A stretch of DNA of 64,000 nucleotides from Tillus elongatus (Eukaryota; Arthropoda; Insecta; Coleoptera; Cleridae). Position numbers and translations under genes: made by a program. Positions 46,125-61,045 of this stretch are shown in pieces (the stretch's first letter is position 1; the number at the start of each line of letters is the position of its first letter). The notes beneath the pieces were generated by a model. That model was not told the DNA's origin. It worked only from the letters and a program-made list of their open reading frames with translations, and ran no database searches. The DNA lies in NCBI GenBank assembly GCA_964006375.1, contig OZ023265.1, positions 164,388,118-164,452,117 on the forward strand, written 5' to 3'.

Positions 46125-47226
46125 AGAAAATTCTTCAATATGGCCACCGTTTTGTTCAATGCACTTTATACACCTTTTTGAAACATGTCTGCAAACTCTG
46201 GTGAGGGTGTTTTGGTTAATATGTTTTATAGCCTCCGTGATTCTGTTTCGTAATTCATTGATATTTTCTGGTGGATCGAATTTATACACATCATTCTTCA
46301 GAGTACCCCAAAACTAAAAATCCATGGGTGTTATATCAGGACATCGAGCACACCAATGAACCGGCCTATTGTTACAAATGACACGATTATTAAAATTTTG
46401 GTACAAAAATTCTTTGACGATCCTGGCATTGTGAGCTGGACAACCGTCTTGTTCGTACCAAATCTCGTCTAAATTATCATGAACTCTCTTAATTGTTGGT
46501 AAGATATCATTTCTCAATATATTAAGATACCTTTCCCTAGTTAAATTATTTTCAAAAAAGAACGGACCAACAATGAAGTTACCTCCATTTTTTAAAATTA
46601 ACTGTCTAATCTACAAATAAAAATAACAGTTTTTTACCTAATAAGCCGCACCAAACATTAATACCAAATCTGTCTTGCAATCGTTTTTCTTCCTTTAGAT
46701 GAGGATTTGAATTTGCCAGATAATGCCTACTATGGCGATTATACACACCACAATTTGTAAATCTGGAGTCATCTGTCCATATTATTTTCAATTGAAAATT
46801 TTCATCTTGCTGACATTGTCCTTGATACCATCTGCAGAATTGAAGACGCTTAGGGTAATCGTCAACATTTAAGCTTTGTACGATTGTAGGTTTGTATGGA
46901 TGGTAATGACTTTGTTTTAATACACGGTGTACCGTACTTTTTGGAACGTCAATTTGTTTACCATAAAACCGAACAGATTGCGGAGGGTTTTCGTTTGAAA
47001 CCTGTAAGACGGCATTATTTCTTTCTTCATTTCTAGGCATTGCTATTTTCTTTGCGTGGAAGCTACCGTCGCTCAATAGATTGGTCACTATCCTGCAAAA
47101 TATTTTGGTGTTTGGTTGTCGTCTTTCTGGGTAGTTGTTTTGATATGAATTTGGAGCTGCCTCAGTATTTCGGTTAGAACGAATATAACATTCCAACATG
47201 TCAAAATATTCTTCATTACTGAACAT
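46125..47226 (-). pseudogene. DUF4817/DDE_3-type transposase (Tc1/mariner-related), decayed
   Basis: On the minus strand the N-terminal helix-turn-helix region (EEYFDMLECYIRSNRNTEAA, then the TVHRVLKQSHYHPYKPTIVQ segment) and the first catalytic aspartate (IIWTDDSRF) lie in a 206-codon frame (46606-47226). After a break come WYEQDGCPAHNARIVKEFLY (second aspartate, 46314-46517), RCPDITPMDF (third) and a C-terminal NGGHIEEF at about 46130. A transposase of this type cuts the element out and reinserts it at a TA target. At least one frameshift or stop separates the parts near 46600 and 46315. It is related to the intact transposase at 62912-63991 but clearly a different subfamily. Confidence 0.85.
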
Positions 47227-48174
47227 ATTGTTAAATAATATTTAAAATAAACAAGGAACAAACTATGTAGTACAAAATTTTAAGCAACATGTTAAATATA
47301 CCTCAAATTGTTCAGATAATTAAGAATGACAGTATTCTTCATTGTCGCGATAGTGTTATATTCATAGCAACCTTTCTTCTGTTGTTTTTCAGTTGACTTA
47401 CGTGTAAAAATCAAACAATTTTCAAAGGCGTCTTCGTAAATCTGCTTTTTATTGAGTTCTGTTAGTAAATTTAGTTATTTACTAGGTTTACCTATTTAAT
47501 TAAAATATAACAATTTTTTTAGGATAATGCTGTAATGTTAAATATCATTTGTAATAATGGGCCGATTCATTGGTGTGCTAAAAGTTCCTATTTTTTTATC
47601 GTGAATCATTACGGAAAATTATGTTAAAAGTAGAAGTCTATTGTTAGACTCCATGGCCTATTGCTTTTTGGACACTTTTTTTTTTGGTCATTTGTTTTCT
47701 GATATTGGATTTCATAGCCTACTATCCTCAAAAGGGTTTTTCTCAAAATTGTCAGTGCAATTACAAGATCTCTCAAGCATGTCGTGCACCATTGGAAAGC
47801 TCTTTTCACAGGCTATCACATAAGCAAAAAATCCAATATGGCTGCTATAATAAAAACAAACGTTGATACCTGTAGCAAAAATAACAAATGACAATCAAAA
47901 GTTGAGAATAGCACAAAAAGATTACTCTGTAAAAAGTGTCCCGATAATGTGCAAGTCTTAGACCTGTCAGATCAACGCCTACTTAGATATTGAAGAAAAA
48001 AGAAATCGACAAATTATGTTTTTTTCAAAACAACTCGAAAACGAAAAGAGGCAGGGCAAAATACAAGTCATATTTGGAACGAGCATGAAATTCTACAAAA
48101 CATTGCTAATTTAACCGTTTCCCCATCTCTAATGATAACGGAGATAGCAATACATTCCTATCCAGTTTGGGACA
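47227..48174. other. Upstream part of the decayed transposon and candidate right end
   Basis: No coding feature. The right border at 48125-48174 ends CCAGTTTGGGACACACTG followed by TA, which looks like a mariner-type terminal inverted repeat. A matching left end was not found. Confidence 0.4.
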
Positions 48175-48279
48175 CACTGTATATACTTCATTTCTGAAGG
48201 TCACACAGTCTGGGATAGACATCACTAAACATTGAATGAAAGGCTTCTCACCAGACAACAAATTTATTCATTTAATCAC

Positions 48280-48322
48280 TTCCCAACGAGTTTCGACCTC
48301 CAAGAGGTCATCCTCAGGGGAA
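48280..48322 (-). ncRNA. Hammerhead-ribozyme-like motif, second family, left arm
   Basis: The minus strand reads TTCCC, CTGAGGA (the CUGANGA box), one extra T, stem II GACCTC-TTG-GAGGTC (6 perfect pairs), GAAA, a tiny stem III C-TC-G, TT, GGGAA. TTCCC pairs fully with GGGAA as stem I. Like the first family it has one extra base after the CUGANGA box. Confidence 0.6.
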
Positions 48323-48511
48323 CAATGGCTGCCCCTCAAGAATGCTGTCGTTTTTAAATCGCCGATCTTTCTTGTTCATTTTGTTTAGAGACAAAATTTT
48401 CTGGCGAATTCAGATGTAGTGTTGCAGGCCCCCTGGTAGAAAGGATGAAGTCTTGGCCTATTGAACCTTTTGTATAGTTTCAAGTACAATTTTTGAGAAT
48501 TGTTCAAATTT

Positions 48512-48555
48512 ATCCCCTGAGGATGACCTCATGGAGGTCGAAACGCGTTGCGAAG
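48512..48555 (+). ncRNA. Hammerhead-ribozyme-like motif, second family, right arm
   Basis: ATCCC, CTGAGGA, extra T, GACCTC-ATG-GAGGTC, GAAA, CGCG, TT, GCGAA. Stem I is weaker than in the left arm because of a mismatch at the second pair. Confidence 0.5.
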
Positions 48556-48615
48556 TGATTAAATGAATAAATTTGTTGTCTGGTGAGAAGCCTTTTCATT
48601 CAATGTTTAGTGACA

Positions 48616-48618
<3 letters not shown>

Positions 48619-48705
<87 letters not shown>
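48619..48705. repeat. (TA)n microsatellite
   Basis: 87 bp of TA dinucleotides. Confidence 0.97.
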
Positions 48706-48710
<5 letters not shown>

Positions 48711-49980
48711 AATTTATACATTTCTATAAATAGAGAGACCTCACAAACATTTTTCATAGACTTAATTTACCATTCTTCATTTTTGAATATTTTTTTTATT
48801 AGCCACCTAATTTCCAATATTAAATAAACCTTGAACAGTAACGCAAAATTTGACACCTTTACTTGGACAGATAAAAATTGAACCAAACCCCGAATATCAA
48901 TTCTATAGGGCTTAATTCGCACTGATGTGAAAAATCGTTTTCAAAATTGAGGAGAAGTCGCAATCGCTGCATTATAACGAAAATTCGCTAAGAAGGTTCA
49001 ACCACATCATATGCTCAACCGTATCATAGGCTGTGGTACGATTATTATAATTGTAAAAAATATTATGAAAATTCGCTACCATAATCCACTGGCTGCATAC
49101 TTTTTTTATGTTGAGCTCAGTGTATTAGACTATAACAAAACTATGTCAAAATAAAATTCGTACACATTATCGCGGCTCATTGGTCCTCCAGTAACATTCC
49201 TGACCTCTAGAGAAAAGAAACCATGGCTCTCACGCGGTCTCATCATCTCGTTTCGCGTTTTATATCACTGCGGACGTTTAATTATCACGACTTTTAAGAT
49301 CTAATTAAGCCAATACCGTCGACGTATAAATCAATCAATATAATAATGTGAGAGGAATGCATAACGGGCCATACCCCAACAGCGCGCACCGTGTTAGACT
49401 GGCTAAGCTCTCTCTATGTGAGTGTACTATGTGCACTGGATGATTTATGTACGGCAACGCCGGCCGCGTTCGTTATAATCACATATTGGCAATTAGTTAG
49501 GGGACTAAATTGACCACCATCATTATCCTTCGATGATTTATTCTAAGCGATTCGACACGAGTTAAATTAGAGCTGGCGGACGAGCGATTGGCTTCAATAG
49601 ACCACCACGCCACCCCCTCTGCCGTCCCTTTTGACATCACCGTGTCTGTGATAACCGCTGTCATCGGAAATTCCCTCAGATAATGTTTAATCAGAATCAA
49701 GTGTGCCGGACGGTTGGTGTGTGTTTGTAGACGTGGAAAGATCGCGTAGTGACGGGCGGAATCAAAATTTTAATGTTTAGGCAAGGTGGAAATTTTTCAA
49801 TGGGTAATCTCTAGTTTTGAGCAATTTGGAATATAGAGATGACTGGTTTTGTTGCGCCATTTAAAAATATCTTACGTAGAAGTCAAAGTCAGTCGGCACC
49901 CGAATATATTGTAGAGTTATGTATATGAAACATTGCCTTATATATTTTAGTGAATTTTTATTTTAAAAAAATTACTTATA
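48706..49980. other. Unassigned; partly single-copy-looking DNA
   Basis: A MITE terminus (GAAAATTCGCTACCATAATC plus CACTGGCTGC) lies at 49070-49100. From about 49130 to 49800 the base composition is more even and none of the window's repeats occur. I see no supported gene there. Confidence 0.5.
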
Positions 49981-50545
49981 GAGAGGTATCGATGGTGGCT
50001 TGGATGAGTTCGTTCCCCAGGAAAATCCGACGGGGTTTTCCGGCAAAATTTTGAGTTTTCTTTCGAAAAAAATTTTTTATCCGAAAATAACAAAGCCGTT
50101 TTAATAAAATTTACCATATATGTTGCCTTGGGAGAGGCCTTACTACGTACGAAAATTCAACTTTCTAAGTTAATAGAAAATTGAGTTATTGAAATTTTAA
50201 ATTTTATTTCGAAAAAAAAATTTTTCTCCGAAAATTACAAATTTATTTCAATGAAATTTGGTGGATATCTTGCCTTAGGAAAGACCTTACTACATACCAA
50301 AACTAAACTTTCTAAGTTTATAGAAAATTGAGTTATTAAAATTTTAAATTTTATTTCGAAAAAAATTTTTTTCTCCGAAAATTACAATTTTATTTCAATG
50401 ACATTTGTTGGATATCTTGCTTTAGGAAAGACCTTACTACATACCCAAACTAAACTTTCTAAGTTTATAGAAAATTAAGTTATTCAAATTTGAAGCATTT
50501 AATAAAAATTCACTACCATAACGCACTTGCTGCGTCCCGAGCTTT
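49981..50545 (+). repeat. TA-type repeat right module with three 147-bp tandem units
   Basis: CCGAAAATAACAAAG at 50081, CCGAAAATTACAAAT at 50228 and CCGAAAATTACAATT at 50375 start three tandem units of 147 bp. The copy ends with the MITE terminus AAAATTCACTACCATAACGC at 50504 followed by ACTTGCTGCGTCC. Confidence 0.8.
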
Positions 50546-50699
50546 TTTGTTTTCTGCTGCTGTTTTACACTGTATAATGATGCATACGAAACAATGACTC
50601 GTATTTTTTTGGTTTTTGATGCCGTTTTACACTGTGAACTTATGCATGTGGAAGACTGCCTAATATATTTGGTTTCTACACCTATACTAAGTGAGGATG

Positions 50700-50905
50700 G
50701 ACACCTGTGATGAGCACTGATAAGTACACTTAAAAAACCAAATTCACCACAACACATCTTTTTAAAGACCTCACGATCGTTACGCTAACAAAGTTCTTAG
50801 AATTTTTCATCCGTTGATGACGCTAACGTTAGTGTTAGCTACTGTTAGTGAAACGATTGAGAGGTCTTTAAAAAGATGTGTTATGGTGAATTGGGTTCTC
50901 TCTCT
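50700..50905. repeat. Collapsed inverted termini of the first Penelope family, with decayed hammerhead motif
   Basis: The left half GATAAGTACACTTAAAAAAC...AAGACCTCACGATCGT and the right half CGATTGAGAGGTCTTTAAAA...GTTATGGTGAATTGGGTT are inverse to each other and match the outer ends of 10329-13027. The right half keeps a damaged ribozyme core at 50811-50864 (TTGATGA instead of CTGATGA, stem II lengthened by a GTTAG duplication, GAAA present). Confidence 0.7.
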
Positions 50906-50969
50906 ACTAATTCTGCTCCTATAAAGAAGAAAAGTCTGTTCGGCATTCAATCCTTATTGAAAAGTAAAA

Positions 50970-54305
<3,336 letters not shown>

Positions 54306-54351
54306 TATATAAACATCTACAAATTTTAACGCAGCTTTTTTTTTCTCCTTC

Positions 54352-54418
54352 AGGGATCGTCCGCGGCCTCGCCGCCCCGATAGCACTGCAACCTTTGGTT
54401 TATTGTGCATGCCTTTAA
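54352..54418 (-). repeat. 3' tail of the non-LTR family at 26400-27292
   Basis: The minus strand reads GCACAATAAACCAAAGGTTG and then CGGGGCGGCGAGGCCGCGGA, matching the end of that element. It is severely 5'-truncated, as is common for LINE insertions. Confidence 0.75.
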
Positions 54419-55622
54419 CTAAGCTCGGTTTTGGGTTCTAGGGACCCAAATTCGCGCTCATCTGAAGATTTCTTTTCAAAAGATTTTCATCGTGACCTCT
54501 CTATTAGAGAATTTTTCTAAATGAAAATTCGCTAATACTCTGTAAAGTGGTGAGAGTGTTAATTAGGTATCAGATACAAGTGATAGATCATCTATATTTA
54601 CAGCAACAACCACATACTGTTTACGTATCTCTGTTGTGTTCTGTAGTGATTGAAACGAACAAACCTCTCTCCCCCATACAACCCAATCTCTCCCCACAGT
54701 AAACATTCATTTTCTAGGCCGTCTAACACACACACACACTCTCCCACTGGCAATACCTGTGAAAAAATCATTTTAATTTCCGCTCTCGGCCATAACATTT
54801 GTCAGATAATCAAGTAGCCGGTTTCCTGGCGCTAGTAGTGGTAGTGGTGGTGGATTGGTTCGGGGTATAACACAGGAAGACGATATCGGCTACCTATAAA
54901 ATATTGAATAGTTATTCAGTCCTGGCGTGACGTGATGCGAATGTCAAAAACTAGATTGATACTGTTCGGACATCGTTTCGCTACAGGCCGGTGCATTAGA
55001 TTGGATAGATGCACTATGCACTCCTAACTTGGCTGTGTCTGTCCAGAGGCAATACGGATGGACAGAGTGCAACATCCAATATTGTTGAATCAATTTCAAT
55101 ATAATTTATAGTGCACATTGGCCGGAGCGGACAGATCAGGTGGCGTATTGCAACCTTCTCTCCCGCAACATACTGAATATTTAACATACAACACCGGCAT
55201 TTGTTCCCGTTTTAAACAACAGGGCACGTATTGAACTCTAGTGCTGCAGCTCCCGCTGATACTATAGCTTACGCCCGGCTTACCCCGATACTTCAGGTAT
55301 CAAATATTGACAGACAATTGATTATTTCAATAATAAAAAGGTGCCTGCTCGCCTTCTCCCATGCAACTTTATAGCTGCAGAATATATAATTTATTTAAAA
55401 ATATACAGCTCTTTAAGAAATTGCCTTACATCCAGTTTTAATGGAACGGGTAATAATTAATTTCAAATATTGTTACCTTTTTCGGTCAATTCAAAATATG
55501 ATGCACAAGCCTAATTAATGGCGATATTTTCATTAACATAAATGACGGATCGAACTTTAATGCTTTGGAGGTTTATTTCATGCGCACAGTTGCGCAGGTT
55601 CATTTTGGCAGTAATAATAATA
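54419..55622. other. Left TA-repeat module (inverted) then single-copy-looking DNA
   Basis: 54430-54535 is the inverse of the ATGAGCGCGAATT/GGGCCCCTAGAACC module. From about 54580 on, none of the window's repeats occur and no gene is supported. Confidence 0.5.
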
Positions 55623-55862
55623 CAGGTGTCTCACGCAGACATTCCATTAGCCGTGTCTGGAGTAGGGCTCACAATTGAATTCTGAAAATTCACGCACGTG
55701 AGTTTCTCAAAATTTCCAGTTCACTAAAAATATTGACGTTAGTATGGGATTTCCGGTTATACCAAAAGTAGACGTCAACATTATTATTTTAAATGGGAGA
55801 TGGTGTTTTTTATTCCGGATCTAGATCGCTCGTCAAATTTTATGGTATTCAAGCTGCAGAAG

Positions 55863-56200
55863 TTTGATATCAACAAGATGGAGTTCCACCACACAACTCA
55901 CAGATAGTAAGCGACCTACTCCCGGAAACATTTGAAGACAGGCGGATAGCGAACGGTGGTCCTCATCGTTGACCGGCCCGCTCACCAGACTTCACTCCAC
56001 TAGATGTTAGTATCTGGGCGTGCATTAAGAACAAAGTTTACCAGGAACCACTTACTACAAAACAAGATATGATAGCTAGAGTATTAGAGGCCTTCAACCC
56101 AATGGAGCAAGATTAGTTTTCTCGAGCCACGGGTGCCATCATTAAAAGAGCCATCAAATGCCACGAAGTGAACGTTGCAAATTTCGAACATCTATTGTGA
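55863..56200 (+). pseudogene. Transposase C-terminal remnant (DDE_3-type)
   Basis: The plus strand gives YQQDGVPPHNSQIVSDLLPE (second catalytic D) and ARSPDFTPLDVSIWACIKNK (third D region; again 41 residues apart if one stop is counted), ending ANFEHLL. The N-terminal two thirds, with the first aspartate and the DNA-binding part, is deleted, which explains the short element. Stops interrupt it at about 55975 and 56115. Confidence 0.8.
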
Positions 56201-56864
56201 AGTGATAACACACAAATCTCTTTGTTTCCTAATAATGCTGTACTCTTAGGACATTTTGGACGAAACACTCCATTCTTAAATTTTTTTTAGTAGTATTCTG
56301 ATCATGTAACGAGTTGATCTGTGTTTATGTGGAAATCTCTTTGCAACCACACGACATCTACTGTTAATAATTCGATTATGCTCTTCGTAAATAAAAGTTA
56401 TATTCAAAAGTCGTCGCATATTTTACTTATGTCGGAAGATGACGTTTAAAATTTTCATCTCATACGTAACCTGATAAACTGACTACTAATTATTTCTTAT
56501 CGCAAATAATGTTTAAATATCCTCAAATCGGTGGGACTTATGTATAGAGAATGCTAATACCAATCGAAAGAACAATAAAAAGTACATGAAATAACGTTAT
56601 AAAATATAGGGTGTTCTATTTAAAATAAAATAATTATTAGGTTTTAAAGTTGTCACGATTGACCAGTCTATTTCGGACACCCTGTCTAACTTGTACTAGC
56701 TTTAGTAAATTCCATATTTTGTGGCATTTCAGAATTTGCATTTTAAAATTTCAACTCTTCAGGTTGAAAAATCAGAGAGCTACAGGTGTGCAAATGTTTT
56801 TTTAAGAAATTCTTGAAAAAACTCAAATATCTCGAAAATGGTTGAGAAAAATGACATAACATGT
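56201..56864. other. Interior of the short DDE transposon
   Basis: No coding part. At about 56607-56695 a segment beginning AGGGTGTTCTATTTAAAATA and ending GGACACCCTGT could be a nested small MITE. Confidence 0.4.
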
Positions 56865-57089
56865 CCTACCATAAAATTTGACAAGCAATCTAGGTCCATA
56901 ATAAAAACACACCATCTTTCATTTGAAATAAGAAAGTTGACGTCTACTTCCGGTATAACCGGAAGTCCCATACTAACATCAATATTTTCAGTGAACTGGA
57001 AATTTCGAGTAATCCACGTGCGTGAATTTTGAGAATTCAATTGTGAGCCGTACTCCAGAAACGGCTAATGGAAGGTCTACGTGGGACAT

Positions 57090-57091
<2 letters not shown>

Positions 57092-57174
<83 letters not shown>
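57092..57174. repeat. (TA)n microsatellite
   Basis: About 82 bp of TA dinucleotides; the transposon to the left ends at its edge. Confidence 0.97.
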
Positions 57175-57176
<2 letters not shown>

Positions 57177-57279
57177 ATGAAAAATAAACTTGATACATGC
57201 ACTTTTAGTACCTACATTAGCAAATTTCAGTTAATGCGAAGAAGGCTTGTATTAAGAAGTGTTAGTGAATTTTCTTTAA

Positions 57280-57612
57280 AATTTAAAAGATCCCGACTTT
57301 TCAACTTTGAAAAAATGTCTTCAAATGTGCTCTAATTACGCCCCCTGGAACACATATTATTATTATTACTTTATTGGTCAAAATTCTACAGAATCTCTAC
57401 AATACAATAAGTTTACACTTGTGCTGTATTTTGCGACATAATTTAAGTAAGTTCATCAAAAAATATATGACATTGACATTTACAAATTCTACAAACTTCA
57501 AATTTCGGTACATCAAACCAAACATTTCTTTTTAACATTTCTTCCTCCATCTAAAGTATCAAACACTCTCTTCATTTTCTATAAATCTTAAGCCCTCAGG
57601 GGTCAGTTTGAG

Positions 57613-57683
<71 letters not shown>

Positions 57684-57693
57684 TATAGATATA

Positions 57694-57767
<74 letters not shown>
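57280..57767 (+). repeat. TA-centred repeat left module, split by a 240-bp insertion, and (TA)n
   Basis: The left module runs to GCCCCCTGGAACACAT (57354), is interrupted by 57357-57600 (begins with an ATT repeat and CTTTATTGG, like the inverted tail of a retroelement), then resumes at CAGGGGTCAGTTTGAG and passes into (TA)n at 57613-57767. Confidence 0.7.
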
Positions 57768-57768
<1 letters not shown>

Positions 57769-58567
57769 CTCAAAAAATAATGGGCCGATTTCGATTAAAT
57801 TTTGTGTTTTCTTTCGGAAAAAATGTATATCTCGGGAAATAACAAAACAAGTGCAACCAAATATGGTACGCTTGTTTGTATTATAAATAGTGAATCACGT
57901 ACCAAAATTTAAGTCTGTGGGTTTAAAGACAAAAAGTTGTGGGTAAGAAAAACAATTTGGAGTTTTCCTCAAAACGTTAAAGTCGCGATTTGAAACGTCA
58001 AAATTCGCAACATTCAGGCAAAGAACCTGAAACAAATACGGATTATGTAAAGAAAATGTCGCAAGGAGAGTGTTGTGCACATCCCTAAGTTTCAGCTTCA
58101 ACTGTCGTAGTCCGTCATTTTATTAAAATGTTCACAGAAAATTCATTTCAAATAGACCCTTTCTATGATGCTCTGGCTGTCTGTTTAGTTAAGTTGATGC
58201 TTTGGCTGTAGGTTTAGTTAAGTCTATGGTTTACGGATCTATAGTTTTTAGCTAAAAAAGAGCGCAAACTAGGCCCCCTAGAATCCATATCCGGGTTTAC
58301 TTTTAGTTTTATCCGTTTAGATATATACAGGGTGACTTATTTCTACGGTAAAGCTCAATATAATTGTTATTATACAAGATACGAGAAAAAATTGTATACG
58401 TTAATTATAGGGTGTCTTAAGCTGCATAATTATAAAAATATTGCGACAATCACACGGTGGTCGTCCATAAGTCGTTGGTGACCTGTACAATTGTTTTTTC
58501 GAACACCATTATATTATTGAAGTTTTGCATTTTTTATCGAAATATTATGTGTTTGTAAGAAAAAACC
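57768..58567. repeat. Composite repeat, inverted copy of 15593-16420
   Basis: CTCAAAAAATAATGGGCCGA start, GAAACGTCAAAATTCGCAAC, AGGCAAAGAACCTGAAACAA and the nested CAGGGTGACTTATTTCTACG to GTTTTTTCGAACACC segment lie in inverse order to 15.6-16.4 kb. A second left TA-module (GAGCGCAAACTAGGCCCCCT) sits at about 58258. Confidence 0.72.
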
Positions 58568-58865
58568 GAGACGCAGTAAGTGCGTTTTGGTAGCGAATTT
58601 CCATTAAATCCTTCAAATTTCAATAACTCAATTTGCTTTTAACCTAAGGTTTGTTGGCTAGGAAACCAACATTTTAAGTTTATTTTCGGAAGATTTTTGT
58701 ACATTTTCAAACCATAAGTAATTTTGGTTAAATATGATACATTGTTTCTACTATATAGGTTATACCTACCGGTAACCAGATTGATGCCTGAGTGCATTAG
58801 AGAAACATATTGGCTATTAAAAACATTTTATGAAAGTTCACTTCCATAACGCACTTGCTGCGTCC
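58568..58865 (-). repeat. 298-bp MITE, inverted copy of 15298-15592
   Basis: GAGACGCAGTAAGTGCGTTT at the left and the inverse of GGACGCAGCAAGTGCGTTAT at the right. The interior (GCATTAGAGAAACATATTGG, TATAGGTTATACCTACCGGT) matches the other copy in reverse. Confidence 0.78.
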
Positions 58866-60363
58866 AGGCTTTTTTAAAGATAATCTGATCCTAGGAAAAG
58901 CCTCCTTAAATTTTTGCAGAATTGTCTAAAGCGTTTAATTCTGTTCACCATTCAATCCTTAAGAAAAGTAAAATAAGTTCTGGACGCAGCAAGTGCGTTA
59001 TGGTAGCCAATTTTCATGAAAGTGTTTTTAATGTCCAATATGTCTATTCTTTTTTTTTAGTTTAGTCTATTCCCTTTTGATTTCTGTGATCTGTTCTCTG
59101 CATATGTTCAATAAAGCACTCTATTTTCAAATTTGATTTTCAAACATGAGAAAACAAAGTCTCGTCGTGTTCTTAATTAGTGCATTAGAAAAAGTAAAAA
59201 TATCTGTATGTCGTTGTTGTTGCCGTCCATCGGTACATACACGTCTGGCTGTGTGTGTGAATGTGTGTACGGCTGCTGTGATCAGATGTATTGTTCAAGT
59301 GGAGTTTCTAATTAAAACGCTATTGCTGCCAGAGGTACACCTAGTGGACCACTCATGCATGTGTAATCACACTCGGCAAAAACTTTAATTTGAGCTGTAA
59401 TCAATTTGCTCAAGACAACAGAACGCAATCAGGGCGCACTGATGGGATGAGGTTGGTGGATGGAGGACGGCAACTGACGGTAATTGTGGCCGACGCCGAT
59501 AAATACCGCCGTGGTCGTCTGTGTACAAGCTCGTCAATATCAAAGTTCAGAATTAAACTGCATGTATCGGACTTCCTGATTGGGATTCTAACAGAATTTG
59601 TTACTTTTTGTGTTTTTCATGTCACTGGCTTGCAAGCTGATATTAAATTATCGAAATAATAGCCAACTGGTAATTGATTCACCGTTATTTCCTTCCACAA
59701 GCGCTTTAATTTACGTTTTAGAGAATTTTGATTTTAAAAAAATGCTAATAAGGAAGCTAAGACTTGTATCTTGTGTGGCTTCAGATAAGGGAAGTAGTCC
59801 CTCCCGGATTGTTCCTCCACATCATTAGTAAAATATATGTGATAAATACCAACGATCGTCATCGTAGCCATTTTTTTTAAACTTGCTTACCAAATCTATT
59901 ATACAGTGCAAAGACAAAACTTTTTGAGCAGGGTTATGGATTAAATAGGGAAAGCAATGCGTTATAGTGGCCAGAATTCTCAGATCGAAAATCGAAAGTT
60001 AGTAATTTGATTTACCCACTATTCCGTAACGTTTTAGCTTAGAACACGTTTCCAAATGGCCTTTGCTGTTGCTATGTCTTTTATCAATTTTCTACAAATT
60101 ATTCAGGTCCGAAAATCCCACGTATTCTACGAATTTTTCTCTTTTTGTGCAAACGTCGATGAAAACAGAAGGCAGAGTCAGCAGAAGAATTTGGAAGTTT
60201 TCTTACAGTCACTGATATGTTAAGTACACACTGCTATTGTAGTGGTGTTTAAAACTTTCTATTTCCTTCGTTAAATTTAGTGTAGGCGTTGGTCGACCAT
60301 TATTTTCTGTTTTTCCTCGAAAGGATACATAGAAAAATTTCTGTTTCTTAAATTACGTATTAC
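58866..60363. other. MITE end, then single-copy-looking DNA
   Basis: A further MITE terminus lies at 58978-59020 (GGACGCAGCAAGTGCGTTAT). From about 59040 on, none of the window's repeats occur. The open frames at 59146-59659 lack recognisable domains, so I do not call genes. Confidence 0.5.
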
Positions 60364-60376
60364 ACAGGCACATTTA

Positions 60377-60725
60377 AGAACCTCGGTGGTTCAGGGGTAA
60401 GAACGTGTGCCTCTGAACCGAAGGGTACTGGGTTCGATCCCAGGGTACTCATTTCACTTTTTCAGTACAAACTGTAAAATTAACATCAACCGAGGTTCTG
60501 GCATTGTATTTGAGCAAGTTGAATGTCTGCACGTTCAGCCTTTCGGAGGGGACGTAAAGCCGTCGGTCCCGTGTCCATGCGATGTTAGGCACGTTAAAGA
60601 TCCCCACCCTCCTTACAGAAAGGCAGGGGTTCGGCAAAATTTCTAGGATAGTGAGGTGAAACTGCTCCCTGACGTCGGTGATTGGCCATAGTCGCGGAAA
60701 TAGGCCGACGTTAAAGGAAAAAAAA
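60377..60725 (+). repeat. tRNA-derived SINE (family S1), complete, with 13-bp target duplication
   Basis: The head CCTCGGTGGTTCAGGGGTAA, perfect box B GGTTCGATCCC (60431), the same body as at 32385-32741, and the end GACGTTAAAGG plus an A run. It is flanked by ACAGGCACATTTA at 60364-60376 and 60726-60738. Confidence 0.92.
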
Positions 60726-60738
60726 ACAGGCACATTTA

Positions 60739-61045
60739 CAAGCTCATACGGCACCACTCTTAGATGGGCGAGGGAGAGGGACTTCCATTGTACGTTACTC
60801 CAAAGGTCACTCGCCGACCAACCGACCAATCCTGACTCTCATAAGCCGCTTTTAAACCGCTTACTGGAGACGATGTAAACTGAATAGAGAAAACAGCAAT
60901 CTTCGCACGGACTGCAGTGGTATAGACAGAGACAGTAGACACATTAGATAGTACGAAATAAGCGATCCCCACCCATGATTATCGGATTAGCGCGGTTGTG
61001 TCTGTCACAAATTACACAGCTTCGCCGCGTCTGTGTGGCGTCTGT
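60739..61045. other. Single-copy-looking DNA
   Basis: Not repetitive within the window. No gene recognised. Confidence 0.5.

Larger units (their letters stand above)
48222..48618. repeat. Inverted pair of Penelope-type termini, second family
   Basis: The left arm (about 48222-48322) and right arm (about 48512-48618) are inverse copies: GACAACAAATTTATTCATTT and TTTCGACCTCCAAGAGGTCA on the left, AAATGAATAAATTTGTTGTC and GATGACCTCATGGAGGTCGA on the right. The spacer of about 190 bp has no coding content. Each arm holds a hammerhead-like core. The layout mirrors the arms of the Penelope-like element at 10329-13027, but the sequence is different, so I assign it to another family by analogy. Confidence 0.6.
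55623..57091 (+). mobile_element. DDE transposon with 225-bp inverted termini, TA target
   Basis: The left end CAGGTGTCTCACGCAGACAT and the right end (inverse GGATGTCCCACGTAGACCTT) continue as inverted repeats through CATTAGCCGT, GGCTCACAATTGAATTCT and CTTCCGGTTATACC to about 55850 and from about 56865. TA flanks both sides. It holds a transposase C-terminal remnant. Confidence 0.82.

Noticed and set aside
59146..59659. Two adjacent open frames of 80 and 89 codons in single-copy-looking DNA
   Set aside because: No domain, no splice or promoter context, and a length expected by chance. Could be revisited with RNA-seq.
60377..60450. Functional tRNA gene
   Set aside because: The tRNA-like segment is the head of a SINE with a following body and a target-site duplication. 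A full cloverleaf with a clear anticodon stem was not evident.
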